Below are positions 33,584 through 42,137 of a stretch of 64,000 nt of DNA, in pieces. The stretch is from Microbacterium murale. GTDB taxonomy: Bacteria; Actinomycetota; Actinomycetes; Actinomycetales; Microbacteriaceae. A model generated the notes under the pieces. That model worked only from the letters and a program-made list of their open reading frames with translations. It was not told the origin of the DNA and ran no database searches. The translations under genes and the position numbers were made by a program. The stretch covers positions 1,240,001 to 1,304,000 of the forward strand of contig NZ_JAUSXK010000001.1 of assembly GCF_030815955.1 (NCBI RefSeq), in the 5' to 3' direction. Numbering within the stretch: position 1 is the first letter of the stretch; each line of letters begins with the position of its first letter.

Positions 33584-34773
33584 CGGCGCAGACGGCACTC
33601 CCCCTCGACGGGATCACCGTCATCGACTTCACCCAGGTGTTCATGGGCCCGAGTTGCACCCAGCTGCTCGGGGATTTCGGCGCCGACGTCATCAAGGTCG
33701 AGCGCCCGGGTACGGGCGACTCCTCGCGCAACTCGTACCCGGACAAGGATGGACAGGACAACCCGATCTTCCTGTCGATCAACCGGAACAAGCGGGGCCT
33801 GTCGATCGATACGAAGAGCGCGGACGGCCGCGATGTGCTGCGGCGCCTCATCGCAGAGGCTGACGTGGTCGTCAGCAACTTCCGCTCAGGCGTGATGGAG
33901 CGGATGGGCTTCGGCTACGACGAGCTGCGTGAGATCAACCCGCGGCTCATCTGGGCGTCGGGAACCGGCTTCGGCACATCAGGGCCGTATGCGACCTATG
34001 GCGGCCAGGACGTCATCAATCAGGCGTACTCCGGGGTGATGTGGCGTCGAAGCGGCACGGAGGACCCGCTCTCGATCTACCCGACGACGCTCTGCGACTA
34101 CACGACGGGCATGCACCTGTTCCAGGGCATCCTGCTGGCATTGCGCGCGCGGGAGAGAACCGGCGAGGGGCAGAAGGTCGAAGTGGCGATGTACGACTCG
34201 ATGCTGCACATGCAGATGCAGGAGGCCTGCATGCAACTCAACCGCGGCTATGAGGTCAACTGGGGACGCATGCCTCTTTCTGCGGTGTTCGCCACGACGG
34301 ACGGCGCCGTGTGCATGGTGGGAGGCTTCACTCCAGACCCGCTGACGCACATCTCCCGAGCGCTCGAATTCGACGAGGACCTCACGCTCCGCGCGGAGTT
34401 CGCCACCTTCGAGGATCAGATGGCCAATCGCGTCCAACTGCACGACGTGCTCGCCGCACGTGTCGCCACGAACTCCACCGCTCACTGGACCGCGCGCCTG
34501 GAGACCGAAGGCGTGCTCAACGCCCCCGTGCACAGCCTTGCCGAGGCTCTCGAAGACGTGCAGACGGCCGCGAACGGCATGATCATCGAGGCCGAGCATC
34601 CAGCCGCCGGCCACTTCAAGATGTTGGACGTGCCCATCCATCTGTCGGGCACCCCAGCCACCGTGCGGCGAGTGGCACCGCGCCTCGGTGAGCACAACGT
34701 CGAAGTGCTGCGTGAGAACGGGTTCGACGATGACACCATCGCGCGACTGCAAGAACTGGGAGTACTGAGATGA
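33580..34773 (+). CDS. Class III CoA-transferase (CaiB/BaiF family), copy 2
   Basis: CoA-transferase of 397 residues, with GITVIDFTQVFMGPSCTQ, NRNKRGLSID and the catalytic Asp144 in GPYATYGGQD. It is a diverged paralog of the gene at 29548 with the same length and motif spacing. ATGA overlaps on both sides tie it to the FAD oxidoreductase and hydratase genes. The two copies could act on different acids or form a hetero-oligomer. Confidence 0.92.
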   Translation: MTAQTALPLDGITVIDFTQVFMGPSCTQLLGDFGADVIKVERPGTGDSSRNSYPDKDGQDNPIFLSINRNKRGLSIDTKSADGRDVLRRLIAEADVVVSNFRSGVMERMGFGYDELREINPRLIWASGTGFGTSGPYATYGGQDVINQAYSGVMWRRSGTEDPLSIYPTTLCDYTTGMHLFQGILLALRARERTGEGQKVEVAMYDSMLHMQMQEACMQLNRGYEVNWGRMPLSAVFATTDGAVCMVGGFTPDPLTHISRALEFDEDLTLRAEFATFEDQMANRVQLHDVLAARVATNSTAHWTARLETEGVLNAPVHSLAEALEDVQTAANGMIIEAEHPAAGHFKMLDVPIHLSGTPATVRRVAPRLGEHNVEVLRENGFDDDTIARLQELGVLR

Positions 34774-35579
34774 GCCAGGACGCCGAACGAATCGACCGGG
34801 TGCAGCTGACGATCGACGACCGGCGAGTCGCCACTGTCACCATCGATCGGCAGCATGTGCTCAACGCGGTCGACGGCCGCACCTTGAGACGCCTCAACGA
34901 GATCTGGATGCAGTTGGAGGAGGACGACACGATCCGCGCGGTCATCGTCACCGGTGCGGGCGAACGGGCGTTCTGCGCCGGAGCCGACATGACGACGACA
35001 GGTGTGGAGAAGACGGGCGTCGAGTACTGGGCCGACGGAGATCCCAACGGATTCGGGGGCTTGAGCCTGCGCACGACGCTCGATGTGCCGGTGATCGCGC
35101 GCGTCAATGGCTATGCCCTCGGCGGAGGCATGGAGATCGTGCTCGGCGCGGACATCGTGATCGCATCCGAGAACGCCCAGTTCGCGCTGCCGGAGCCTCG
35201 TGTCGGTCGTCTGGCTCTGGACGGCGGTATCCCGAAGCTCGTCCGACGGATCCCGTACACACAGGCGATGGGGATGCTGCTGACCGGACGCAAGGCTTCG
35301 GCATCCGAGATGGCGCAGTTCGGTCTCGTCAACGAGGTCGTACCGCTCGCCGATCTCTCCGATGCCGTCGACAGGTGGGTCACGCAGATCCTGTTGTGCG
35401 CACCCACGTCGGTCCGCGCCGTCAAGCAGATCGTCAATCGCACCGCCCACCTCACGGCACTTGAGGCACGGGACGCCCGCCTGCCCGCCCTCATGACCTC
35501 GCTCTCATCCACGGAGCAGGACGAGGGCGTGCTCGCGTTCCAGCAGAAGCGCGCCCCCTCCTGGGCGGAACGGTCATGA
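34770..35579 (+). CDS. Enoyl-CoA hydratase/dehydratase, CaiD-like
   Basis: Crotonase-fold enzyme of 269 residues. Oxyanion-hole segments are FCAGADM and NGYALGGGMEIVLGADIVIA; the catalytic Glu position is kept (ALPEPRVG) and the second position reads LDGG. The GGGxE plus PExxxG pattern resembles carnitinyl-CoA dehydratase CaiD. With two CaiB-type CoA-transferases nearby, a hydroxyacyl-CoA hydration/dehydration is likely. It overlaps both neighbours (ATGA). Confidence 0.88.
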   Translation: MSQDAERIDRVQLTIDDRRVATVTIDRQHVLNAVDGRTLRRLNEIWMQLEEDDTIRAVIVTGAGERAFCAGADMTTTGVEKTGVEYWADGDPNGFGGLSLRTTLDVPVIARVNGYALGGGMEIVLGADIVIASENAQFALPEPRVGRLALDGGIPKLVRRIPYTQAMGMLLTGRKASASEMAQFGLVNEVVPLADLSDAVDRWVTQILLCAPTSVRAVKQIVNRTAHLTALEARDARLPALMTSLSSTEQDEGVLAFQQKRAPSWAERS

Positions 35580-36496
35580 CCTCCGAAGAGCGCACTCGAC
35601 CACTGCAGCGCGGAGTGTGGGGCGTGGTCGCGACCCCGTTCCGCGGACCTGAGCTCGCCGTGGATCCTGGCAGCCTCGGCCGACTCGTCGCCCACTATGA
35701 AACCGTCGGCGCCACCGGGCTCACGGTGCTCGGCGTGTTCGGAGAGGCGAGCAGTCTGACGGTGCGCGAACGCGCACTCGTGCTGTCCACTGCAGCCGAG
35801 CACTGCCGACTGCCCATCGTCGCCGGCGTGTCGTCCCTTGCCACGGCACCCGCGATCGCCGAGATCGACGAGGCTCTCGGCGCTGTCGATGGACGCATCG
35901 TCGCCGCGATGGTGCAGGTGAACTCGCCTCGAGCCGAGATCGTCATCGCGCACCTGCATGAGATTCACGCCGCCACGGGGGCACCGGTGGTTCTGCAGGA
36001 TTACCCTGTCGCCAGCGGAGTCGTGATCTCCACCGAGGCACTGTTGCGCGTCATCGACGCCTGTCCGTTCATCTGCGCCGTGAAAGCAGAGGCTCCCCCG
36101 ACGGCGGCGGCCATCGCACTGATCGCGGAACGCACCTCGGCGTCCGTGTTCGGCGGGCTCGGCGGGCAGAGCCTGCTCGACGAACTCGCCTCGGGCTCCG
36201 CCGGTGCGATGACAGGTTTCTCGATCCCAGAGGCTCTCGTGGCATGCGTCACGGCTTGGCTCGCGGGCGACCACGATGAAGCACGCCGCGCGTTCACGCC
36301 ATATCTCCCGCTCGTCAATTTCGAGCAGCAGCCGAAGATCGCCCTCGCCCTGCGCAAGGATCTTTTCACGCGCCGCCACCTGTTCGACGAGGGCGCGGTG
36401 CGCCCACCCGCGGCCCCTTTCCCCGGACAACTCGAACGTCTCGCGGTCGAGCATCTCGCGCGCGCCGAGGCGCTGCTCGTGGGCGGGAGGCGCTGA
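35576..36496 (+). CDS. DapA/NAL-superfamily lyase (not dihydrodipicolinate synthase)
   Basis: Class I Schiff-base aldolase/lyase of 306 residues. The Schiff-base Lys is 170 in CAVKAEAPP and the YxP tyrosine is 143 in QDYP. The Thr-Thr dyad of true dihydrodipicolinate synthases is replaced (GVFGEASSL), so it is more likely a catabolic retro-aldolase or dehydratase acting on a 2-oxo acid, giving pyruvate plus an aldehyde. The aldehyde dehydrogenase two genes on fits that. It overlaps the hydratase gene by ATGA. Confidence 0.85.
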   Translation: MTSEERTRPLQRGVWGVVATPFRGPELAVDPGSLGRLVAHYETVGATGLTVLGVFGEASSLTVRERALVLSTAAEHCRLPIVAGVSSLATAPAIAEIDEALGAVDGRIVAAMVQVNSPRAEIVIAHLHEIHAATGAPVVLQDYPVASGVVISTEALLRVIDACPFICAVKAEAPPTAAAIALIAERTSASVFGGLGGQSLLDELASGSAGAMTGFSIPEALVACVTAWLAGDHDEARRAFTPYLPLVNFEQQPKIALALRKDLFTRRHLFDEGAVRPPAAPFPGQLERLAVEHLARAEALLVGGRR

Positions 36497-36497
36497 C

Positions 36498-37271
36498 GTG
36501 GATCTCGGAATCCAGGGCAGGACTGCGTTCGTCGCGGCCTCGACCTCCGGGCTCGGTCGCGCCGTGGCGGAAGCGCTCGGCCGCGAAGGCGCAAACATCG
36601 CGATCACCGGCCGACGCGGGGATGAGGCCGAGAGGATCGCGGCCGCTCTTCCCTCTGCGATCGGAGTGGAGACCGACCTGCTCGACGCGGATTCACGGGC
36701 AGCGGCGATCACCACGGTCGAAGAGGCGTTCGGTCCGATAGACATCCTGGTCGTCAACGGTCCGGGGCCGCGCCCCTCGCTGGCGGCGGATCTCACCGCG
36801 GACGACGCCGAAGCCGCGTTCGCGCAGCTGGTCGCCCCCGGTCGGGATCTGATATCTCGCACCCTCGCCGGCATGCGACTTCGCAGCTGGGGCAGGATTA
36901 TCGCCATCGGCTCGAGCGGAGTGACCGCGCCCCTCGACAACCTCGCGGCGTCGAACCTCGGGCGCGCTGCGCTGGCCGGATATCTGAAGACTCTGGCCAC
37001 GGAGGTCGCGCGCGACGGCGTGACGGTCAACCTCCTGCTTCCTGGCCGGATCGCCACGGATCGTGTTGCCTCGCTCGACGCCGCGAACGCCGCGCGCTCG
37101 GGCGAGGATGTCACCGCCGTGCGGGAGCGCTCGCAGAACACCATCCCCGCGGGTCGCTACGGCGATCCAGCGGAGTTCGGTGCCGCTGCCGCTTTCTTGT
37201 GCAGCGCACCAGCCTCGTACATCACCGGCATCGCGATGCGATGCGACGGCGGACTCGTCCGTTCGCTGTGA
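36498..37271 (+). CDS. Short-chain dehydrogenase/reductase with atypical active site
   Basis: SDR of 257 residues. The glycine motif is AASTSGLGRAVA (13-24) and the NAG-equivalent is VNGPGPRPS. The canonical catalytic YxxxK is absent: the region reads NLAASNLGRAAL with Asn153 where Tyr is expected and no Lys at the +4 position. This places it in a divergent SDR group with a SNxxR-type motif; activity may differ or be lost. GTG start, 1 nt after the lyase stop. Confidence 0.85.
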   Translation: MDLGIQGRTAFVAASTSGLGRAVAEALGREGANIAITGRRGDEAERIAAALPSAIGVETDLLDADSRAAAITTVEEAFGPIDILVVNGPGPRPSLAADLTADDAEAAFAQLVAPGRDLISRTLAGMRLRSWGRIIAIGSSGVTAPLDNLAASNLGRAALAGYLKTLATEVARDGVTVNLLLPGRIATDRVASLDAANAARSGEDVTAVRERSQNTIPAGRYGDPAEFGAAAAFLCSAPASYITGIAMRCDGGLVRSL

Positions 37272-37287
37272 ATTGGAAAGGACACTC

Positions 37288-38724
37288 ATGACGACTCCAG
37301 CATTGGCAAGGCACCTCATCGACGGCGAGCTCCTGGGCGAGCCGATGAAGGAGCGCGCCAATCCCGCGCGCATCGGTGAGATCGCAGTGCTCTCCCCCTC
37401 GGGCACCCCGGCCGACGCCGACGATGCGATCTCTGCGGCTGTCGCGGCACAGCCGCAGTGGGCACGCACGCCTCTGCCGGCACGAGGGGCGATCCTGCTC
37501 AAGGCCGCGGAGCTGCTCCGTGAGCGCACGCCGCAGGTGGCGGCCGACCTCGTCCGTGAGGAAGGCAAGACGATCGGCGAGGCGACCGGAGAAGTCGGTC
37601 GCGCGATCGGTGTGCTGCAGTTCTTCGGATCGCTCGGCTGGGCCTCCACAGGAAGCACGTTCTCGAGCGCTCTGCCCGGTACGACGATCACGACCCGGCG
37701 CGAGCCCATCGGGGTCGTCGGCCTGATCACACCCTGGAACTTCCCCATCGCGATCCCGGCCTGGAAGGCCGCTCCCGCGCTCATCAGCGGCAACGCTGTC
37801 GTCCTGAAACCAGCCGAACTCACCCCGATGTCTGCGACGCACCTCGCGGTGGCCCTCCACGACGCCGGGCTGCCGCATGGCGTGTTCAACGTCGTGCACG
37901 GCGGAGGCAGAGTCGTCGGAGACGCCATCGCCAGGGACCCGCGGGTCACCGCACTGTCGTTCACCGGGTCGACCACCGTCGGACTGGGGCTGGAGAAGAC
38001 GCTTCAGACACGTCGCGCGCGCGTGCAGCTGGAGATGGGCGGCAAGAACGGCGTCCTCGTGATCGACGACGCCGACGCCCGGCGCGCCGCACAGGTCGTG
38101 TCCGCAGGCGGCTTCTCGCTGACGGGGCAGGCGTGCACTGCGACGTCGCGTGTCTACGTCACTCCCGGTATCCACGACGAGTTCCTTGATGCGCTCGCTG
38201 AGTTCGCCGGCAACTACACACCCGGTGACGGGTTGGACAACGCCAGCACGATGGGGCCGGTTGTGAGCGATGATCAGCTGCAACGGGATGTGTCGGCTGT
38301 CCAGCAGGCGATCGACGGAGGTGCACGGCTCCTGACCGGCTCGGCCGACTCCGACGGACTCCGGTTCGCACCGGTGATCGCCATCGACGTGGAGCACACC
38401 GCACCTATCGCCACCGAGGAGATATTCGGGCCGGTCGTCGCGGTCATCGACGTGCCCGATTACGAGGCCGGTCTCAGCGCGTTGAACGATTCCGCATACG
38501 GGCTCACGGCCGGCATCTGCACCACGAGCCTCAAGTACTCCTCCGACTTCGCTGACCGCGTGCAGGCGGGAGTCGTGAAGGTCAACCGACCCACGTCAGG
38601 GCTGGACCTCCACGTTCCCTTCGGCGGCATCAAGGAGTCCTCTTCCAACACGTTCCGCGAGCAGGGCCACTCGGCCACGCAGTTCTACACGTGGGAGAAG
38701 ACGACCTACATCGGGACGGAGTGA
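37288..38724 (+). CDS. NAD(P)-dependent aldehyde dehydrogenase
   Basis: ALDH superfamily enzyme of 478 residues. All key parts are present: TPWNFPIAIPAWKAAPAL with the catalytic Asn, FTGSTTVG cofactor loop, general-base Glu in LEMGGKNG and nucleophilic Cys in LTGQACTATSR. Close in pattern to ketoglutarate-semialdehyde or benzaldehyde-type dehydrogenases, but the substrate is unknown. GGAAAGGA precedes the ATG. In context it would oxidise the aldehyde released by the DapA-family lyase. Confidence 0.92.
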   Translation: MTTPALARHLIDGELLGEPMKERANPARIGEIAVLSPSGTPADADDAISAAVAAQPQWARTPLPARGAILLKAAELLRERTPQVAADLVREEGKTIGEATGEVGRAIGVLQFFGSLGWASTGSTFSSALPGTTITTRREPIGVVGLITPWNFPIAIPAWKAAPALISGNAVVLKPAELTPMSATHLAVALHDAGLPHGVFNVVHGGGRVVGDAIARDPRVTALSFTGSTTVGLGLEKTLQTRRARVQLEMGGKNGVLVIDDADARRAAQVVSAGGFSLTGQACTATSRVYVTPGIHDEFLDALAEFAGNYTPGDGLDNASTMGPVVSDDQLQRDVSAVQQAIDGGARLLTGSADSDGLRFAPVIAIDVEHTAPIATEEIFGPVVAVIDVPDYEAGLSALNDSAYGLTAGICTTSLKYSSDFADRVQAGVVKVNRPTSGLDLHVPFGGIKESSSNTFREQGHSATQFYTWEKTTYIGTE

Positions 38725-38729
38725 ACGTC

Positions 38730-39143
38730 ATGTCCGCTGTGACCTCCGACGACCTGGACCTCATCAGCGCCGCGTCCGCTCTGCTGCTGCGCTCCTACGA
38801 TGAACGCGACCACCGCGTCGCGGCGGCCGTGCGCGGAGCATCGGGGTCGACGTACCTCGGCCTTCATCTCGGTTCGGATCGAGTGAACGTCTGCGCGGAA
38901 CCCAGCGCGATCGCGAACGCCCGCATAGGTGGAGAAGATGCGGTGCACACGATCGTGGCCGTGGGCATGGACGCCACCGGAGTCCCTCGCGTCGTCAACC
39001 CGTGCGGTGTGTGCCGCGAGCTCGTCCGCCGCTACGGGGATGACATTCGGGTGATCGTCGACCACTCGGGTGAACTGGACGTCGTCCAGCCAGCGGATCT
39101 CCTGCCCATTCCGTGGGTACGCGCACAGACGTACGACTCCTGA
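38730..39143 (+). CDS. Cytidine deaminase-fold protein, blasticidin-S-deaminase-like
   Basis: A 137-residue zinc hydrolase of the cytidine deaminase superfamily. Zinc/catalytic motif CAEPSAIANA (Cys55, Glu57) and PCGVCREL (Cys92, Cys95). CAEP plus PCGVCREL matches blasticidin-S deaminases more than housekeeping Cdd. The ATG at 38730 is spaced 8 nt from GGAG; a GTG at 38721, overlapping the ALDH stop, is an alternative. Last gene of the catabolic operon; a nucleoside or other amino-heterocycle substrate is possible. Confidence 0.82.
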   Translation: MSAVTSDDLDLISAASALLLRSYDERDHRVAAAVRGASGSTYLGLHLGSDRVNVCAEPSAIANARIGGEDAVHTIVAVGMDATGVPRVVNPCGVCRELVRRYGDDIRVIVDHSGELDVVQPADLLPIPWVRAQTYDS

Positions 39144-39161
39144 CGTCGACCGGCGGCAGGT

Positions 39162-39734
39162 TCACACGCGCACGTACTCGGCGAGCACCACGCCCGACTC
39201 GTACGGTGTGATCCCGGTAGGGCGGAAGGCGGCGGGTGCGTAGTCGCGCCCCTCGAACAGCGGGATGCCGTCGCCGAACAGGATCGGATTGCGCTTGAGT
39301 GCCAGGCGGTCGATCTCGTCGCGCACTACCGATGCCAGCGCCCCGCCGCCGCAGAGCCAGATCCCCTTGCCCTCTTCGGCCTTGAGTTCGCGCACGACTT
39401 CGACGGGATCACGATCGGTGAATTCGACGTCATCGGAACCTTCAGGTGCGTCGTGCTCTCGGGTGAAGACGATCTGCCGAAGATGCCGATACGGATTCGG
39501 CAGCTCGGGCAAGCCGACAGCATATGTGTTCCATCCCATGAGCACGGTGTCGAACGGGCCGCCATCGATCGGGAAGCCGGCCCCCTCGGCGAGCACGGTC
39601 GGCGCTGTGCCCTGATACTTCTTCCCGATGTCGGCGGCGTGATCGCCCTCGAACAGGAACCGATCGAACTCGCCGTCAGGACCGGCGATGAATCCGTCGA
39701 TGCTGACGGCGACGTAATAGGTGAGTTCTCGCAT
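39162..39734 (-). CDS. RibD/dihydrofolate reductase-fold protein
   Basis: A 190-residue protein of the RibD C-terminal family. Family features: ELTYYVAVSIDGFIAGPDGE at the start, VLMGWNTYAVGLP, and WLCGGGALASVVRDEIDRLAL with the GGG nucleotide loop. These proteins are commonly reductases of unknown substrate. GGAGA just before an ATG pair (39737 and 39734) marks the start; a longer open frame upstream covers the tetR promoter. It is divergent from the TetR gene and likely its target. Confidence 0.85.
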   Translation of the reverse strand: MRELTYYVAVSIDGFIAGPDGEFDRFLFEGDHAADIGKKYQGTAPTVLAEGAGFPIDGGPFDTVLMGWNTYAVGLPELPNPYRHLRQIVFTREHDAPEGSDDVEFTDRDPVEVVRELKAEEGKGIWLCGGGALASVVRDEIDRLALKRNPILFGDGIPLFEGRDYAPAAFRPTGITPYESGVVLAEYVRV

Positions 39735-39746
39735 CATTCTCCAATA

Positions 39747-39790
39747 ACTACAGGTGCAGTGATTGGAGACTACAACAGTTGCAGTGGTTG
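39747..39790. promoter_or_regulatory. Tandem operator repeats between ribD-like gene and tetR
   Basis: ACTACAGGTGCAGTGATTG (39747-39765) and ACAACAGTTGCAGTGGTTG (39772-39790) match in 16 of 19 positions with starts 25 bp apart. The copies fill the 71-bp divergent gap, so two TetR dimers probably bind in tandem. Confidence 0.65.
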
Positions 39791-39793
39791 CGC

Positions 39794-39799
39794 TAGGGT
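39794..39799 (+). promoter_or_regulatory. Leaderless -10 box for the 39806 tetR gene
   Basis: TAGGGT stands 6 nt before the ATG, immediately after the second operator repeat. Confidence 0.5.
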
Positions 39800-39805
39800 C
39801 GCCCC

Positions 39806-40375
39806 ATGGCGAAGAACGAAACCCGGCGAGCGCTCCTCGCCGACGCGGGCATCGCGGTACTGGCGCGCGAGGGCTCACGAGGCCTGACCCATCGGGCCAT
39901 CGATGTGGAGGCCGATGTGCCCGTCGGCACCACCTCCAACTACTTCCGCAGCCGAGAGGCGCTCGTCACCGGATTGTTCGAGCGCATCGGCATCCGCCTG
40001 GCGCCGACCGCGGAAGATCTGGAGATCCGCGCCGCTGAACACCCCAGTCGCGAACTCTTCGCCGACTACATCCGAGACATCGTGCGCCGTCTGACCACGA
40101 ACCGCGAGGTCACGCTCGCGCTCTTCGAGCTGAGACTCGACGCCGCCCGTCGTCCCGAACTCGCCGCTTCGCTGGCCGAATGGCAGCGCGCCGGCTTCGC
40201 GGGCGACATCGCATTCAACGAAGCGGCCGGACTGCCGGGCGGGCGCCACGAGGTGGCGCTGTTCCACTACGCGATCGACGGCCTGGTGTTCGACCGGCTC
40301 ACCTCGCCCATCGATCCGGGCACCCCCACCGACGAGGTCGTCGATGCCCTCGTCGCAGGGTTGCTGCCCGACTGA
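39806..40375 (+). CDS. TetR-family regulator
   Basis: Repressor of 189 residues. Helix-turn-helix LTHRAIDVEADVPVGTTSNYFRSREALVTGL is typical of TetR proteins with a serine-asparagine-tyrosine turn. Likely autorepresses and controls the divergent RibD-like gene through the tandem repeats. Ligand unknown. Confidence 0.9.
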   Translation: MAKNETRRALLADAGIAVLAREGSRGLTHRAIDVEADVPVGTTSNYFRSREALVTGLFERIGIRLAPTAEDLEIRAAEHPSRELFADYIRDIVRRLTTNREVTLALFELRLDAARRPELAASLAEWQRAGFAGDIAFNEAAGLPGGRHEVALFHYAIDGLVFDRLTSPIDPGTPTDEVVDALVAGLLPD

Positions 40376-40397
40376 TAGCGCCTAAAGCGCACGGCGT

Positions 40398-40473
40398 CCG
40401 CCGAGACCGAGGTTGCGGCACGAAACCGGCGTTCACACGCTCTGTTTCATGCCGCAGGCTCGGTCTCGTGCGG
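40398..40473. repeat. Long imperfect inverted repeat between convergent genes
   Basis: The 29-nt left arm (40398-40426) and 30-nt right arm (40444-40473) pair with about four mismatches and one unpaired base around a 17-nt loop; the best runs are CGAGACCGAG and TGCGGCA. It lies between the tetR and isomerase genes, which converge. It may be a bidirectional terminator or one copy of a dispersed REP-type palindrome. Confidence 0.65.
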
Positions 40474-40483
40474 TGGGCGAAGG

Positions 40484-42118
40484 TCAGATCGCGACGTCGC
40501 CGATCAGGTTGACCTTGATGCCCATGCCATCGAACATCGCCGCCTTCGCGACCAGGGCGCGGTCGGCGGTCTCAGCATCCGGGGCGTAGACGAGCTGTGC
40601 ATGGTTGGCCTTGTGACGAGCCATGAACTGGTCGCGCGAGACGCCGTGCAGCACGACGTGCGCGAGAGGCCACTCCTCATTCGTCGCGGCCTTGCGACGC
40701 TGCGTCTCCTCCTCCGGCAGTTCGACGACGGAGGCGCGGAAGATGTCGGCCTGCAGGACGCCGTCGGCGATGAACACGCGGCTCAGCACCACTTCACCGG
40801 GCTGGGAGACGCCGTTGAGCGTTGCGCCGCCGGCGGGGAAGAAGACGTGCCCCTGACGCCAGCCCTCCGCCTTGTCCCAGCCGCCGAGGTGCGAGGCGGG
40901 GACGGAGCCGGAGATCTCGTACGCCCAGACGAACTGGCCGTCGTACTCCTCGCCCCAGCGCACGTCGTGCAGCGTGTTGTCGGGCACGAGACCCATCGCC
41001 CGCCACACGCGGTCCGTGACGAGCGTGTCGACCGCGACGCCCTCGTCGGCCTCGTTGAAGTGCGGGAACGCGCGACCCTCGTGGATGATGCGTGAGCCAT
41101 CGCGGGAGGTCACCGGAGGACGTTCGGTCGAGTTCAGGATGCCCTCGGCGAGGTCGGATGCCGGCACGAGGTCCTTCAGTCCCTGCTGGTACTGGATACC
41201 GACGGCATCCAGGCCGAAGTCATCCGCGATGCGAAGGGCGGCGATGTACATCTTCATCTGCCACTGCACCTGCTCGCGGGTGAGCTCGGTGGTGCCGTCC
41301 TCGCCGTAGCGGAACGTCATGCCGTGGTCGATGAGCCAGTCGTATGCGGCGTCGGCCTCGTCCTCCTTCACCTGCAGCATCTCGGCGTACAGCGCCGACT
41401 GCGACAGGCGCTCCTTGTAGATACCCGTCTGGTTGAGCAGCTCGTCATCGAAGATGGCGTTGTACATGCCCATGCAGCCCTCGTCGAAGACGCCGATGAT
41501 GGCCTTCTCGTCGCGAAGCTGCGCGGCGAGCGCCTCGCCGAGCTGCTTCTCCGGACTGTCCGGCAGAGCGGGCAGTTCACGCACGTGGGAATAGTCGTGT
41601 GTGATGGTGCCGGTCTCGATCCACTCCTTGATCGTGGCCTTGAACCAGTCGTCGGAGAAGTCGACCGACCACGTCGACGAATAGGGCTTGCCCATCTTGG
41701 TGAGTCCGGCGTTCAGGCCGAGCAGCCCGACCAGACCCGGCCAGTCCGGTGCGAAGTTCGCGGTCGTGAGGATCGGACCCTCGTGGGTGCGCAGCCCTGC
41801 AAGCACGTGATGCGAGTACTGCCAGTTGGCGATCGCGACGATCAACGGCGCATCGATCGGGATGTTCTTGAACACCTCCATGCCCATGCGCTGACTCGAG
41901 ATGTATCCGTGGCCGGTCTTCGGGTCGACCCCGAACGGACGGATGACGCTCCACCCGAGACTCTCGAACGCAGCGATGACGGCCGCCTCGGTCGCCTCCT
42001 GAACCGCCCAGCCGGCGACGTTGGCCGACTCTCGGAGGTCACCGGAGGTGATCAGGTACGCGGTCTTCGGGGCGGATGCCGGGCGGGATGCCGTGGCAGG
42101 AAGGGTGTAGGTGGTCAT
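40484..42118 (-). CDS. L-fucose/L-arabinose isomerase-family ketol isomerase
   Basis: Aldose-ketose isomerase of 544 residues with the FucI-type fold. N-terminal AYLITSGDLRESANVAGW, the middle domain with GVFDEGCMGMYNAI (acidic Mn-binding region) and DAVGIQYQQGLKDLVPASDLAEG, and the C-terminal domain with HVFFPAGGATLNG. The ATG at 42118 has GGAGGA upstream. It follows an FGGY kinase by 19 nt in one operon. The sugar is probably an aldopentose or 6-deoxyhexose; family members vary, so no symbol is given. Confidence 0.86.
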   Translation of the reverse strand: MTTYTLPATASRPASAPKTAYLITSGDLRESANVAGWAVQEATEAAVIAAFESLGWSVIRPFGVDPKTGHGYISSQRMGMEVFKNIPIDAPLIVAIANWQYSHHVLAGLRTHEGPILTTANFAPDWPGLVGLLGLNAGLTKMGKPYSSTWSVDFSDDWFKATIKEWIETGTITHDYSHVRELPALPDSPEKQLGEALAAQLRDEKAIIGVFDEGCMGMYNAIFDDELLNQTGIYKERLSQSALYAEMLQVKEDEADAAYDWLIDHGMTFRYGEDGTTELTREQVQWQMKMYIAALRIADDFGLDAVGIQYQQGLKDLVPASDLAEGILNSTERPPVTSRDGSRIIHEGRAFPHFNEADEGVAVDTLVTDRVWRAMGLVPDNTLHDVRWGEEYDGQFVWAYEISGSVPASHLGGWDKAEGWRQGHVFFPAGGATLNGVSQPGEVVLSRVFIADGVLQADIFRASVVELPEEETQRRKAATNEEWPLAHVVLHGVSRDQFMARHKANHAQLVYAPDAETADRALVAKAAMFDGMGIKVNLIGDVAI

Positions 42119-42137
42119 GATTCCTCCGGGGTTGTGG

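Noticed and set aside
35576..36496. DapA of lysine biosynthesis
   Set aside because: The Thr-Thr dyad is missing and it is embedded in a catabolic operon.
35111..37144. 677-codon open frame opposite the hydratase, lyase and SDR genes
   Set aside because: Spans three real genes in antisense with low-complexity Arg/Ser/Ala sequence.
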